Of a DNA stretch of 64,000 bases, positions 12,788 through 25,636 are shown one piece after another. The stretch comes from Xylaria sp. FL1777. Lineage: Eukaryota; Ascomycota; Sordariomycetes; Xylariales; Xylariaceae. The position numbers and the translations under genes were made by a program. A model generated the notes under the pieces. That model made no database searches. It was not told the DNA's origin and saw nothing but the letters and a program-made list of their open reading frames with translations. Within the stretch, counting starts at the first letter, position 1. Each line of letters opens with the position of its first letter. The stretch is from assembly GCA_022578965.1 (NCBI GenBank), contig MU400645.1:1-64000 (forward strand), written 5' to 3'.

Positions 12788-14155
12788 ATGTTATCATTCA
12801 GACTCATCTTCCTCTTTGCCATCTCTACGTTTATTCTCCTTGCCGCACTCCTCTTCGGTGGCTACCCCTCATCGACCTGGGTTCGTCACTTGCACCCCTA
12901 CTTCCCGGACTCCTTTGACCTAGACTTCCTATCCCACCATAATACGACATCGAAAATGGCAGGCGGACCGGGTCAGTATCGCTCCGTGGCGTACTTCGTG
13001 AACTGGGCTATCTACGGGCGGAAGCACCTACCACAACACCTGCCAGCAGAGAAGCTGACACACGTCCTGTATGCCTTTGCTAACGTGCGGCCCGAATCCG
13101 GTGAGGTGTACCTGACGGATCCGTGGGCCGACACCGATATACACTGGGACGGCGACAGCTGGAATGACGTGGGCACAAACCTCTACGGCTGCCTGAAGCA
13201 GCTGAACCTCCTCAAGCGCCGTAACCGCGGGCTGAAGATCCTGTTGTCCGTCGGTGGCTGGACATATAGCGCCAACTTCCGCCAGCCAGCCTCGACACCC
13301 CAGGGCCGTGAGACCTTCGCCAGGTCCTGCGTCGAGCTCGTGAAGAACCTCGGCTTCGACGGCATCGACATCGACTGGGAATACCCACAGACGGCGGACG
13401 AGGCCGCGCACTACGTGGCGCTCCTCCAGGCCGTGCGCGGCGCGCTGGACGCGTACGGGGCCTCCGTCGCAGGCGGCCACCACTTCGAGCTGACAGTGGC
13501 CTGCCCGGCGGGCGCGCAGAACTATGACAAGCTGGACCTGGTGGCGATGGATGCGTATCTGGACTTCTGGAACCTGATGGCATATGACTACGCGGGGTCG
13601 TGGGACGCGACGGCGGGACACCAGGCGAACCTGCGGCGCAGCGACGCGAACCCGGCGGCGACGCCCTTCGACACCGAGACGGCCGTGGCGGCGTACGCGG
13701 GGCGCGGCGTGGCGCCGCACAAGATCGTGCTGGGTATGCCGCTGTACGGGCGCGCGTTCCAGAACACCGACGGCCCCGGGTCGCCGTACAGCGGCGTCGG
13801 CGAGGGTACCTGGGAGAACGGCGTGCACGACTACAAGAAGCTCCCGCTGCCCGGCGCCGAGGAGCGCGTCGACCACGACGCCGGCGCCACGTACTGCTAC
13901 CACGCGGCCTCCCGCACCATGGTCACGTACGACACGGTGCCCATGGCGCGCCGCAAGGCCGAGTTCATCGCCGAGAGGGGCCTGGGCGGCGCCATGTGGT
14001 GGGAGAGCAGCGCCGACAAGGAAGGCGGGGAGAGCCTCATTGCCAACGTCGTCGACGTGCTAGGTGGGCCGGGCGGGCTTGATAAGACGGAGAACTGCAT
14101 CGAGTACCCCGAGTCCAAGTACGAGAATCTGCGCGCTGGGTTTCCGAATAATTAA
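12788..14155 (+). CDS. GH18 endochitinase, ech42/group A type
   Basis: A 455-residue intronless protein that hydrolyses beta-1,4-linked N-acetylglucosamine polymers. The glycoside hydrolase 18 domain spans about residues 65-440: the LSVGGW strand at 153-158, the catalytic motif DGIDIDWE at 191-198 with Glu198 as proton donor, MAYDY at 264-268 and the MPLYGRAF segment further on. The end resembles fungal 42-kDa endochitinases (CHIT42/Ech42). There is no chitin-binding domain or Ser/Thr-rich tail. The first 25 residues are strongly hydrophobic, a signal peptide or signal anchor, followed by about 35 unusual residues. A second in-frame ATG at codon 57 (12956) lies just before the catalytic domain in a stronger context (CGAAAATGG). 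Third codon positions are very GC-rich despite the AT block 0.5 kb away. The family is certain; localisation is not. Confidence 0.93.
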   Translation: MLSFRLIFLFAISTFILLAALLFGGYPSSTWVRHLHPYFPDSFDLDFLSHHNTTSKMAGGPGQYRSVAYFVNWAIYGRKHLPQHLPAEKLTHVLYAFANVRPESGEVYLTDPWADTDIHWDGDSWNDVGTNLYGCLKQLNLLKRRNRGLKILLSVGGWTYSANFRQPASTPQGRETFARSCVELVKNLGFDGIDIDWEYPQTADEAAHYVALLQAVRGALDAYGASVAGGHHFELTVACPAGAQNYDKLDLVAMDAYLDFWNLMAYDYAGSWDATAGHQANLRRSDANPAATPFDTETAVAAYAGRGVAPHKIVLGMPLYGRAFQNTDGPGSPYSGVGEGTWENGVHDYKKLPLPGAEERVDHDAGATYCYHAASRTMVTYDTVPMARRKAEFIAERGLGGAMWWESSADKEGGESLIANVVDVLGGPGGLDKTENCIEYPESKYENLRAGFPNN

Positions 14156-14683
14156 GACTTTCTTGTGTATTTTAGCTGGGGGGTTTTTCGGAAATCGTAG
14201 GTGGGTGAGCTAGGGTTCAACTTGGTCTGTCGGGATGGATCGATACGTGGCTTAAAATTACTTGCATGGTCCTGGCATGGAAAATAGAAGACAGGAGATA
14301 TTCTGACGAGATACGAATGATGAACACGACATCTACTACCACCTGGTTGTCACACGTGATTTATGTTACGTGATGATCCATAATTGGGACTCTCGCCTCT
14401 TGGCTCTCTGCCTGATTTACTAGGTTTGTGGGCAATTGGTCCTTACTTGGGCTATGTCGACGAGTGAGTTTATTTGAAAAAAAAAAAATTAAGATTCGTA
14501 CGTCGCTGCCGTGGAGCTGAAACATGAGAACATCTTAAGCACCGGTTGACAGGGTATATTGAGAAGGTGGGAGAGGAGTAAAAGCCCACTATGCTATATC
14601 GCGAGGCTAACTCTATGAGTTTATGCCAAATTTTCCCAGCCCCCTTCATCTCCGATATTCCCAGTCTCGAGGTATTGGTCCAT
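14156..14683. other. Intergenic region between convergent chitinase and ubiquitin-eS31
   Basis: Holds the 3' ends of the chitinase (+) and ubiquitin-eS31 (-) genes. There is an A-run near 14478. I see no further gene, RNA or repeat. Confidence 0.6.
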
Positions 14684-15919
<1,236 letters not shown>

Positions 15920-16595
15920 ATGGTCAAGAAGAGAAAGAACAACGGCCGCAACGTGCGTCAAACACCCAACGCGCTCACAGAAACACGTTTCTGTTCATGT
16001 TTATGCTTGCTTGACGGTAGCTGACTTGCCTGCTCAATACAGAAGAAGGGCCGCGGCCACACCAAGCCCATCCGATGCTCCAACTGCTCGCGATGCACCC
16101 CCAAGGACAAGGCCATCAAGAGATTTACCATCCGCAACATGGTCGAGTCTGCAGCTATCCGTTCGTCCTGCCGAGAGACCTACTCTCTCCCGCCTGCGAG
16201 CCACCATACTGACTGAATCGCGCATGCAGGTGATATATCCGATGCCTCAGTCTTCGCTGAGTATACCGTTCCCAAGATGTACCTCAAGCTGCAGTACTGC
16301 GTCTCTTGCGCTATTCACGGCAAGATCGTTCGGTACGTCATCCCAGCAGGGAAAGACTGCGCGCTTGGCTTGTCCGAGCTGCGTATGCGCTTGAGAAGAA
16401 CCTTGGTCGACACTCGAGCACCTGTCTTTCCTTTCCTGCGATCCCCTTCGACTCGAATTGCGCCCAGTACTGACAGATATTCGCAGTGTGCGATCAAGAG
16501 AGGGTCGTCGCAACCGTGCCCCTCCCCCGCGTGTGCGATACAACAAGGATGGCAAGAAGGTTCTCCCTACCACCCAGGCCGCCAAGGTTGCTTAA
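15920..16595 (+). CDS. rps26: 40S ribosomal protein eS26
   Basis: Four exons: 15920-15952, 16043-16160, 16230-16332 and 16487-16595, encoding 120 residues. The spliced product begins [20 protein letters not shown], the eS26 start, and has the zinc-binding pairs CSNCSRC and CVSC and a basic tail with [11 protein letters not shown]. eS26 sits at the mRNA exit channel of the 40S subunit. The introns are 90, 69 and 154 bp with GT-AG ends, and the phases agree. The gene was found by splicing rather than as one open frame; frames of 127, 198 and 112 codons crossing it are read-through artefacts. It lies head-to-head with ubiquitin-eS31, so two small-subunit genes share one intergenic region. Confidence 0.95.
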
Positions 16596-17815
16596 GTGCT
16601 TCCTGTGGTGATTTTGTCTTTCGGAAAAGCGAATTTCTGGTCCTCGGGAATGGGTTTACATACATGACAACGGTTTTACGGTATGAGATCATTAGTAATG
16701 ACAAACATGAATCGAGTCATTTTGCCATGACGAACAACTCAATTTTCTCTTCCAAGCATCTCTGTGTGATTATTGCCTCGTTCCAGCTGCTCTACGAGAT
16801 ACTAGTTATACTCCCGTTTTGTGGCATTGTATTCGATGTAAACTTCCTATGGACCGCTGATGTTCACTGGTAATGTGAATATCTAAACTGTCTTTTTATG
16901 CATGCGTTCGATGTGAATGAACGCGTTGCTAGGACTCAGTTGTACGCGAAAACCGACTGAATGTTTTGCGAGATCTTTGCTTCGAGCTCCTGTGTTTAGG
17001 CACGAGCAACCACCAGACTATAAGTCGAGAAGAGGTGTCCTAACGAAGCTTCTCATTAAAATTTAGACTATGTGGCGTTCCAGACACCACGACTTTAAAA
17101 CGCTCCTTGCATCGTGTCTCTGCGAAGGGAAAACTGTGTGTTCGCGCAAGGGACATGTCGAAATTACGTTTTGCGCTATCCGCACCAGGTTTGGCGATGA
17201 CACCGTAAAATTCATATCGTGTGAGAGTCAATTTGAGGCCAATAGGTATGGGCGCTACTACTCTATTCCAATGGCTATTAGCATCTATGTGCCTTGCCTA
17301 AGCATACAGAATCTTTATCGAATTCTCGTCACTCCCAGGAGCTAGAGGTGAGCATTGGGATTTAAAACTTTCTGTCATGTCTATTTCCCATTACGTTGTA
17401 GATTTGTGTAGTTATTTTTCATAATCTACGTATCTTGTTCACTCTGTTTTGTCTCTCCAGAATTTGTCCTGGAGCATTATTGGCTGGGTCTTTGACTCTT
17501 CATCTATTCGAACTCTGTTGGTTCTTAATTTTGGAAGGGCGATGCTTGTTATTTCGGTATATTCTCATCATGAGGTGCAGCTAAGATTAAACTCGAGTGG
17601 GAGATCCTATCATGTCCACTAGTCTAGGTCTGCCAGGTGAAGCATTCTCAACATATGCCTGTTCGTACAGTAGTAATTAATGAATGGACCAGAATCTAAG
17701 CCCAGGTGCTGGCACATAAGCCGTAACAGCAGCGAATTAACACCCTTTTTGGTATCCCAACGCCAGCGCTATGCAATTTGAAAAGGCAAATCATGCAGGA
17801 GCAGTTGTATGAAGC
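16596..17815. other. Intergenic region, no gene seen
   Basis: Between the 3' ends of eS26 (+) and the ELYS-like gene (-). Short frames on both strands have no recognisable protein features. I see no tRNA-like fold or repeat. Confidence 0.55.
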
Positions 17816-18791
17816 TTAGACACGACCGCCACCGCCCGTCTTGAAGCCTTCTAATACCGTCGCCCAGCTGCCCTTCTCGCCCGCGCTGATACTGTGCCCA
17901 GTCACAATCCGGCGCATAAGTAGGGTGTCCTTGGCAGTTTTAAATCTTTTCGCCTCACCGCTCTCCAGACATTCCTTGAACCACTGCTCCTCGTCTGCAT
18001 CGAGTGGCAGGCTTGTGAGCTCAAAAGCCCTCTCGGCGGCTTCCCCACTACGTCTAGAGTCTAAGACGGCCAGCACCAATCTCTGGAAGAGCTGGCGGCG
18101 CATGTAATCAGCGTGCGAGCGGGAGAATTCGAAGGCCGATATGACGCTTGATTGAGCTATAGCGTCGAACAGCGACTGGAGTGTCGAAGAAGACTGGATG
18201 CTGGGCTGAACGGTATGATAGTAGGCGAGTGGGAGGGTGTAGTCGCCGTCTTTCGCGAGGCGCACGAGAACTGTGATTATGTCGTCGGCAAAGTCGGAGA
18301 TCAGCGAAGGGTGAGTGAGATGTTCCAGTGCGCGCTCGAAATTCCGCGTATCCATAAGCCACAGGCCTTTCATAAACACCTGATAGCGTTCGGGGATGCT
18401 TGCGAAATTGGCGAAGCGTTCGGCTCTGTCGGTACCGCCGCATCGTCCATTAATGTCAAGGAGCATATAGTATATTATGGAGTGTCTGTGAAGGACGGAG
18501 ATATTGCTGTTGGTGTCGCAGATCTGCTGATGCCACTGGCGGAGAGCACCTTCGTTCTTGGGTGGATAATGGCTCACAGCTGAAGGGACATGGTTAGCTG
18601 GGCTCTTGCTGGATCAGCGCCGTTTTCTTACCCTTTCCTTGGTTCAATGCCGTCAACACGCGATCTATGAAAAGGGAGCCATCGAAACTTCGACGAGTCG
18701 CTTCAATGCTCAAGATAACTGTGCGGCTGTAAGGGAACGGATCCAGATTGCCAAACAGCCGGGAGAATGAGATGTAGTCGTAGTCACTCAT
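17816..18791 (-). CDS. ELYS-domain protein (nuclear pore complex assembly)
   Basis: Two exons: 18791-18632 and 18579-17816, joined across a 52-bp intron (18580-18631, GTAAGA...CAG, phase 1), giving 307 residues. The start MSDYDYISF is the first ATG; an open frame upstream of it begins only with a TTG codon. The body (about residues 20-230) matches the fungal ELYS/MEL-28-like helical domain: DPFPYSR near the start, a SLFIDRVL segment, YPPKNEGALRQ after the intron, then a helical-repeat region with FMKGLWLMD and the long helix FQRLVLAVL. In animals ELYS seeds nuclear pores on chromatin; fungal members are short and contain little beyond this domain. It is divergent from SMC4. Family fairly sure, detailed role inferred. 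Confidence 0.8.
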
Positions 18792-19437
18792 GTTAGCGGT
18801 AGCTCGTGTTGCAAAGCCGAACAAAAAAGAGTGACTAAACCAATACGGGAAAGAAATCGTAGAGGTGGAAGTGAAGCAAGTGAATGTGAAGTTTGGAGGT
18901 TCGGAACGCTACAACACTTAAAATGTGGAATGTATGTAAATGTCGGATACGCCAATATGAAGTGTACTGAGAGAACCTTCACTAAAGAAATATTGCTTTG
19001 TTGCATAGAAATCCACGTTAAGACCCAAAAAAACGCGTTTAGGTCCAACTTTCAATACCTAGGTATAGTGATAGTGCGAGCAGGGGTACTGGCAAACGGG
19101 GCACAATTTGGTGGGGTTTGTTTATATTTACTTCCCAAGTTCAAGGCGCAACAAGCATGAGCTTGAGGCCATTTTCGTAACGGGTACCTAAATAGGTATG
19201 TCTCTTGGATGCTACATACTGCTTGTTGAATCCATCGCAACAAGCAATCCGTGCAGCATAAGCATATCATACTAACCAATAGCTATCCAAGATATAGCCG
19301 CGGCTTCTGTCGTACATCCGGACGATTACAAACAGACGGTATACATAACTACTCGACAACAACAACAACAACAATAATAGCAGCAGTAACATAGATATTC
19401 TATTGCACCCTCACAACCGCGCAACTCCACTCAGACC
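18792..19437. promoter_or_regulatory. Divergent promoter between ELYS-like gene and SMC4
   Basis: A 646-bp interval between two start codons. It contains the palindrome AAACGCGTTT (MCB core ACGCGT at 19033-19038), the site of MBF-type cell-cycle factors, and a (CAA)n run at 19357-19374 in the SMC4 leader. ACGCGT also occurs at several other places in the window, so one site is weak evidence. Frames at 18831-19160 and 19052-19279 have no recognisable content. Confidence 0.4.
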
Positions 19438-22400
19438 ATGGCCACACGAAGTTCCCGTCGCGCGGCGGCCACGAGGCGTGCCGCCATCGTCGAGTCCTCC
19501 GACGAGGATGATGTGGTCGCGAACACCACCGCCAGAAAGATCAAGGAGGAGAGCGAGGATGAGTTCGATCCAGAGGCTGCCAGTCGCAGCTCCCGTCGCC
19601 AGACCCAGAGCCGGAGGAAATCAGCTGCGCCGCCGACACCGCGCGCTGGCCGGCCCAGGAAGAGTGTCGTCCCCGAATCCTCCATAATAGAGTCCACCGA
19701 GCTGCCTGATGCCGAGGAGTCGTCGGCCACCATTCTGCCCCCCGAGTCGCCGACCAAGAAGTCGTCGCCTCGCAAGCGCAAGAGTGTTGCGCCTCGGAGG
19801 ACAAGCGCAAGCATCGAGCCGACACCAGATACCCAGCCTTCTATCCCGACGCCCGCGCCATCCAAAGAGCCATCTGAAGAGCCGTCCGAGCGCCACTCGA
19901 CACCACTCGCTGATATTACAAGCCACAGCGTCAATGAGCCGCCCACGCCTGGCGATGACACCGTCACACAGGTGAAGCCCATCCGTCCCCTCGACACCAT
20001 ACTAGAGAAGCCCATGGACATCGTTTTGAAGTCTCGTCAGATGGCCATGCCCGTTGTTGAGGAGACGGGGCCCAAGCCGCGCATCGTCATCACCTACCTG
20101 ATTCTTAACAACTTCAAAAGTTACGCTGGCCGACAGGAAGTCGGTCCCTTTCACGCCTCATTCTCGTCGGTCGTCGGACCCAATGGTTCTGGAAAGTCCA
20201 ATGTCATCGACTCCCTACTCTTCGTCTTCGGTTTCAGAGCGAGTAAGATGCGACAAGGGAAGATTTCTGCATTAATTCACAATTCAGCCGCATATCCCGA
20301 CCTAGATCATTGTGAAGTCGCTGTCCACTTCCAGGAGGTGATGGATCTGGTGGGTTGAACTCTTCTACTTCGTTCACTTCCACATACTGACATATACTGT
20401 ATAGCCGGGTGGTGGTTCTGAGGTAATTCCCGACTCTCAACTCGTCATCTCGAGAAAAGCCTTCAAGAACAACTCAAGCAAATACTACATCAATGGGAGA
20501 GAGTCCAATTTCACCGTTGTCACCACACTCCTACGTGATCGTGGGGTTGATCTTGACCATAAGCGATTCCTGATTCTGCAAGGCGAAGTTGAATCGATTG
20601 CGCAGATGAAGGCAAAGGCTGCCAATGAACATGATGACGGCCTGCTTGAATACCTTGAGGATATCATCGGAACATCCAAATACAAGGCGCCCATTGAAGA
20701 GGCTGCTACTGAAGTCGAGGCTCTCAATGAAATATGCATGGAAAAGAGCGGCCGAGTGCAACACGTGGAGAAGGAAAAGAACGGTCTCGAAGACAAGAAG
20801 AACAAGGCGCTAGCTTACATCCGTGATGAGAACGATCTTGCTCTAAAGCAATCTGCCCTATACCAGCTATATATCAGCGAATGCAATGACAACGTTGCTG
20901 TTACAGAAGAGGCCACCAGCCAGATGCAGGCTCAGCTCGATGCAGAACTAGAGAAACATCAAGGCAGCGAGAACATCATCAAGCAGCTTCAGAAGGCATA
21001 TTCAAAGGGCAGCAAAGAGTTTGAAGCTCAGGAGAAAACTGTGCAAGCTCTTGTCAAAGAAGTCTCAAAATTTGAACAAGAGAGGGTCAAATTCGACGAG
21101 AAGCGCAAATTTCTGACTGACAAGCAAAAGAAACTTGAAAGAACCATCGTCAATGCGGAAAAGTCTGTAGAAGAAGCTGATGAGACCATCGAACAGTGCA
21201 CGGAGGAGATCGCTTCTCGTGCCGAAGAAATTGTCAGCTTAGAGCAACGTGTACAGGAAGAGGAAGCAGAACTTGCCACGATCCGCGAGAGTCTCAAAGG
21301 CAAGACACAAGTGTTTTCTGATCAGATCGCTGCTAAGCAGAAGTCCCTCGAGCCGTGGCAAGAGAAAATCAATCAGAAACAGTCGGCCATCGCCGTCGCT
21401 GAGTCTGAGATGGCCATTTTGGCCGAGAAGGCCAATGCGGGTGCTATTGCACTGGAGGAAATGAAAGCCAAGATAACATCAATTGAAGAGGGCCGCACGG
21501 CGAAACTGGCCCAGCTTGAGGAGTGCCAAGCTGAAAAAGCAAAGCTTGAACAGGAAGCTAAGGAGGTCGAGGCTGAGATTGATAACCTTGCCAAGATGGA
21601 ACCCCGTGTGCGTGAAAAGGTATCTCGCGCTAGACAGAAAGCAGAAGAGGCGAGATCAAGCCTGTCCCAGACACAGAACCGTGGCAACGTGCTCACGGCC
21701 CTAATGCGGATGAAGGAGTCTGGGAGAATCGATGGCTTCCATGGCCGACTCGGAAACCTTGGCACAATTGATGAGAAGTACGATGTTGCTATTTCGACAG
21801 CATGTGGTGCTCTAGACAATTTCGTGACCGACACGGTTGAAGCTGGACAACAATGCATTGAGTACCTACGCAAAACGAACCTTGGACGAGGCAACTTCAT
21901 GTGCCTTGATAAGTTGCGTGTACGTGACGTTCAGCCAATTCAAACACCTGAAGGTGCACCCAGGTTGTTTGATTTAGTAAAGGCCAAGGAGGAGAAATTT
22001 CGGCCTGCCTTTTATCATGCTCTCCAAGACACGTTGGTCGCTAAGGACCTAGCACAAGCCAACCGAATCGCATACGGAGCTAAAAGATGGCGAGTTGTCA
22101 CTCTTGACGGTGAGCTCATTGACAAGAGTGGTACCATGTCAGGTGGTGGCAAAACTGTTAAAAGGGGGCTGATGTCAAGTAAGCTTGTGGCCGATACGAC
22201 CCAAGAGGAGGTGGCTAAGCTTGAGAGTGACCGTGATAACCTTGATAAACGTTTCCAAGAGTTCTTAGATGAGCAACGAGAACAGGAAACGCGTCTAAGG
22301 GATTTGCAGGATCAAATCCCACGACTAGACACGAAAATGCAAAAGATTAGACTCGAGGTACAGAGCGCCGAGAAAAATATGGCGGATGCTCAACGGCGAA

Positions 22401-23993
22401 TCAAGGAGCTGAGTAAAGAACATCAGCCTTCGGAGTCTGATGACAACCGGAAAGCCGCTCTAGAAAAAGAAATCGCCAAATTGAACAAGGAAGTATCTAA
22501 GCTACATGCTGAAACCGAGGGCTTGGAAGCCGAGATTAAGGAGCTGCAGGACAAGATCATGGAAATTGGTGGTGAGAAGCTCCGAGCCCAGAGAGCAATG
22601 GTTGACACCCTCAAGGAAGAGATTTCATCTCATAATGAAGAAACTTCAAATGCCGAGGTGAAGAAAGTGAAGGCTGAGAAGTCAAAGACGAAGCTCCAAA
22701 AGGATCACGCCAAAGCTACCAAAGAATTGGAGGCTGCCGCAAAGGACCTTGAGCAACTCGAAGAGGAAATTGAAAACCAAGGAACTAAATCAGAGTCACT
22801 AAACGCCCAAGTTGAGGCTGCCGAGGAGGCCCTAGGGGAGAAAAAACAGGAGCTTGCTTCTATGAAGGCCGAACTGGATGAAAAGACATCTGAACTCAAC
22901 GAGACACGGGCATCCGAAATTGAGATGCGCAATCAACTCGAGGAGAATCAAAAGGCTCTTGTCGAAAACCAGAAGCGCTTGCGTTATTGGAATGAGAAGC
23001 TGGGCAAGTTAGTCTTACAGAACGTCAGTGACCTGATGGGCAGCGTACCGGCAAAGAAGCCGACGGAAAATGAGGTACATGGATCTCCCGAGACAGACGG
23101 CGAGATACAGGAACAGGAGCACGAGGAGGAGCACGAGGAGGAGCAACAAGAACCGACACCCACAGAGCAGCCGGAAGAATTTCCACGATTCACCGAGGAT
23201 GAATTGAAGGATATGAGCAAGGAGGCGCTGAAGGCCGAGATTGCGGCTCTTGAGGAGAAGACCCAAAATGTTAATGTCGACATTAGTGTCCTTGCAGAGT
23301 ACCGTCGTCGTGTCGAAGAGCATAGCGCTCGTTCTTCCGACCTCGCTAGTGCTGTGCAGCAACGCGACTCGGCCAAAAAGCGATGTGATGATCTTCGCCG
23401 CCTTCGTTTGGAGGGTTTCATGGAAGGGTTCAGCACTATCTCACTTCGTTTAAAGGAAATGTATCAAATGATCACCATGGGTGGCAATGCTGAGCTAGAA
23501 CTTGTCGACAGTTTGGATCCTTTCAGCGAGGGCATCTTGTTCTCGGTCATGCCACCCAAGAAAAGCTGGAAGAACATCAGTAACCTCAGTGGTGGTGAGA
23601 AGACTTTATCGAGTCTGGCACTTGTGTTTGCCTTACACCACTACAAACCTACTCCATTGTACGTGATGGACGAAATTGACGCCGCCTTAGACTTCAGAAA
23701 TGTATGTACCAATCCTTATTTTCTATTCTTGGGAAATAGTCAACTAACATAACTACGTATAGGTATCGATCGTGGCCAACTACATCAAGGAGCGAACTAA
23801 GAACGCTCAGTTCATCGTTATCTCTCTCCGAAATAATATGTTCGAACTCGCTGCCCGCCTAGTAGGCGTGTATAAAGTTAATCATATGACCAAGAGTGTA
23901 ACGATCGAGAATCGAGACTTCATTGCCCGTAATACGGTAGCAAGGCCAGGTGGTCTCGGGAGCGGTGGTGTCACACAAACTGTTCTTCGATAA
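19438..23993 (+). CDS. smc4: Condensin core ATPase SMC4
   Basis: Three exons: 19438-20349, 20405-23701 and 23763-23993; introns of 55 and 61 bp, both phase 0; 1,479 residues. SMC4 pairs with SMC2 in condensin to compact mitotic chromosomes. Order: a disordered N-terminal extension rich in Ser, Pro and Lys (1-215); the ATPase head with Walker A GPNGSGKS at 247-254; the FLILQGEVESIAQMK segment; a long coiled coil; the hinge at about 740-870 with GRLGNLG; the second coiled coil, including a Glu-rich stretch near 23,110-23,160; then the signature LSGGEKT and Walker B PLYVMDEIDAALD just before intron 2. GEVESIAQMK and the N-terminal extension favour SMC4 over other SMC proteins. S104-P-T-K and S110-P-R-K in the extension fit the full CDK consensus. 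Confidence 0.96.
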
Positions 23994-25636
23994 TGAGTTA
24001 TATGATGCATTTCGGCGGGTGGGAAAGGCGGCACAAGACGGGTTGACAAACGATTGAATGAGACAGTAGCATGTTATGACTGACGAAGGGATATAAGATC
24101 TGTCATAGAGGAACAGTGCTACGGGATATAGGCATTGGCGAAGCGTGTTTTCTCTAATAAATGTACCTTGATTTCTTTTTCTTTCCAATCTTATACCCTT
24201 GAAAGTCTACTATAACTGGTTGGGTATCTTCTCGAAGACGTTGTTCTACAGTTCCACGGTTCCAAACAGTGTTAGCTAAGAATGCGACGACTTGAGAAAG
24301 TGCTTGGATGATAACAATTTGTTATTGGAACCGACACGTAGGGAATTCTAGAGAGACGCACGTGTGCTCATGGTTGATTCACGACCGACAATCTCATGTA
24401 TCGTGCTTCATCCACTGCTGCTTTCTGGCGGTTTAGGGGCTGTATTCTTCCATGACAGCTTCTCCCTCGAATTAGCTTTGATATTCGCATTAGGATGAAG
24501 GGCTTATGTGTCAATTAGATGCCAAGACTTTTGTGTTCTGACGCGCCATCTGCGTTGATTCTGGGTTAGAGTTGATCTAGAGTCGTACAATAAGTATACT
24601 GTTCTAATGAATGCGTCCTATTCATACACGATGAAAATAATGTTGCCGCAGGGATTGGATTGTGCTCCCTTTACTCGTCTGTTGACTTGTTTGCATCGAA
24701 TCAGCACGCCGCCCAGATCTCGAGGCAAGGGCATCATGAGTCTATGCATGGCTAGTCATCAATGAGATAAGCCAGCCAAGAGACGCAACAATGACCCATT
24801 TGAATCAGCTAATTCGCATGTGATTGGGATCGGCTTTGAGAGCCTTCTCTCGCGCTCGCTCCCGGCGCTCTAAAGGCCAGACAGATACCGTGGTCATGTC
24901 GAGTAGTTACCGGAGAATCTCGTTCGTTGTCTGCCAGCTTAGCTTTAGGGTAAGTAACCCTATCCGAGTAATATAGCTAGGCGTATCTCGATGTACATTC
25001 GTAGGGTCAATACCCCAGGATTCGATGTCATCTTGCGCTGAGATAGTATCGAACGAGGTGTCGAACGTTCTAGAATCCGTAGTTACCCCCTTTGATGGAT
25101 TCAAATTAAAATGCTCAACCTGCATAGCACAATTCGGGGACATGTATTGTTTATATCATTGGTGCTTTGTGTTTGTTCTGAGAACTCGGCTCTCAACTCC
25201 TTGTACTATTACAGTTAGCCATACACATCTACTAGATACTGAACTCTTATAAGTTAGATATCTAATAACATCCAATAGATAAGCCATTTCATCCCACTCT
25301 CCTTTATATTAAGACTGGTGTCTTAAAGACGCCGGTACTTGATCTTGGTCATCTAGCCAATGGTCCAGAAACAATCACTCTTTTGTACAACAGCTCGACT
25401 GCTTTCTGCCGCTAGGTAGTTAGCTTTCTCCTTATCTGTTTGTCGAAAGGGAACTTGAACAGAATAACACATTATTGAGTCTACATTGTGACCACTCCTA
25501 CTTCGCGTAGCGAGTTTAAGAGTTAGAACAGTGAATAGTCGAGCCTCTTTGGAAATACGCTTGCTATGCTAAACACTCATTCAAGTATATCCACCTCGAA
25601 AATACCAGCGCAAGAACACTCCATTCATCAATCATC
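23994..25636. other. Intergenic region, no convincing gene
   Basis: About 1.6 kb. A 78-codon frame on the minus strand (24907-25143) reads like protein in places but matches no family I know. No repeat or RNA gene was recognised. Confidence 0.5.

Noticed and set aside
13028..13903. 291-codon minus-strand frame opposite the chitinase
   Set aside because: Shadow of the GC-rich chitinase gene; long antisense frames are expected there.
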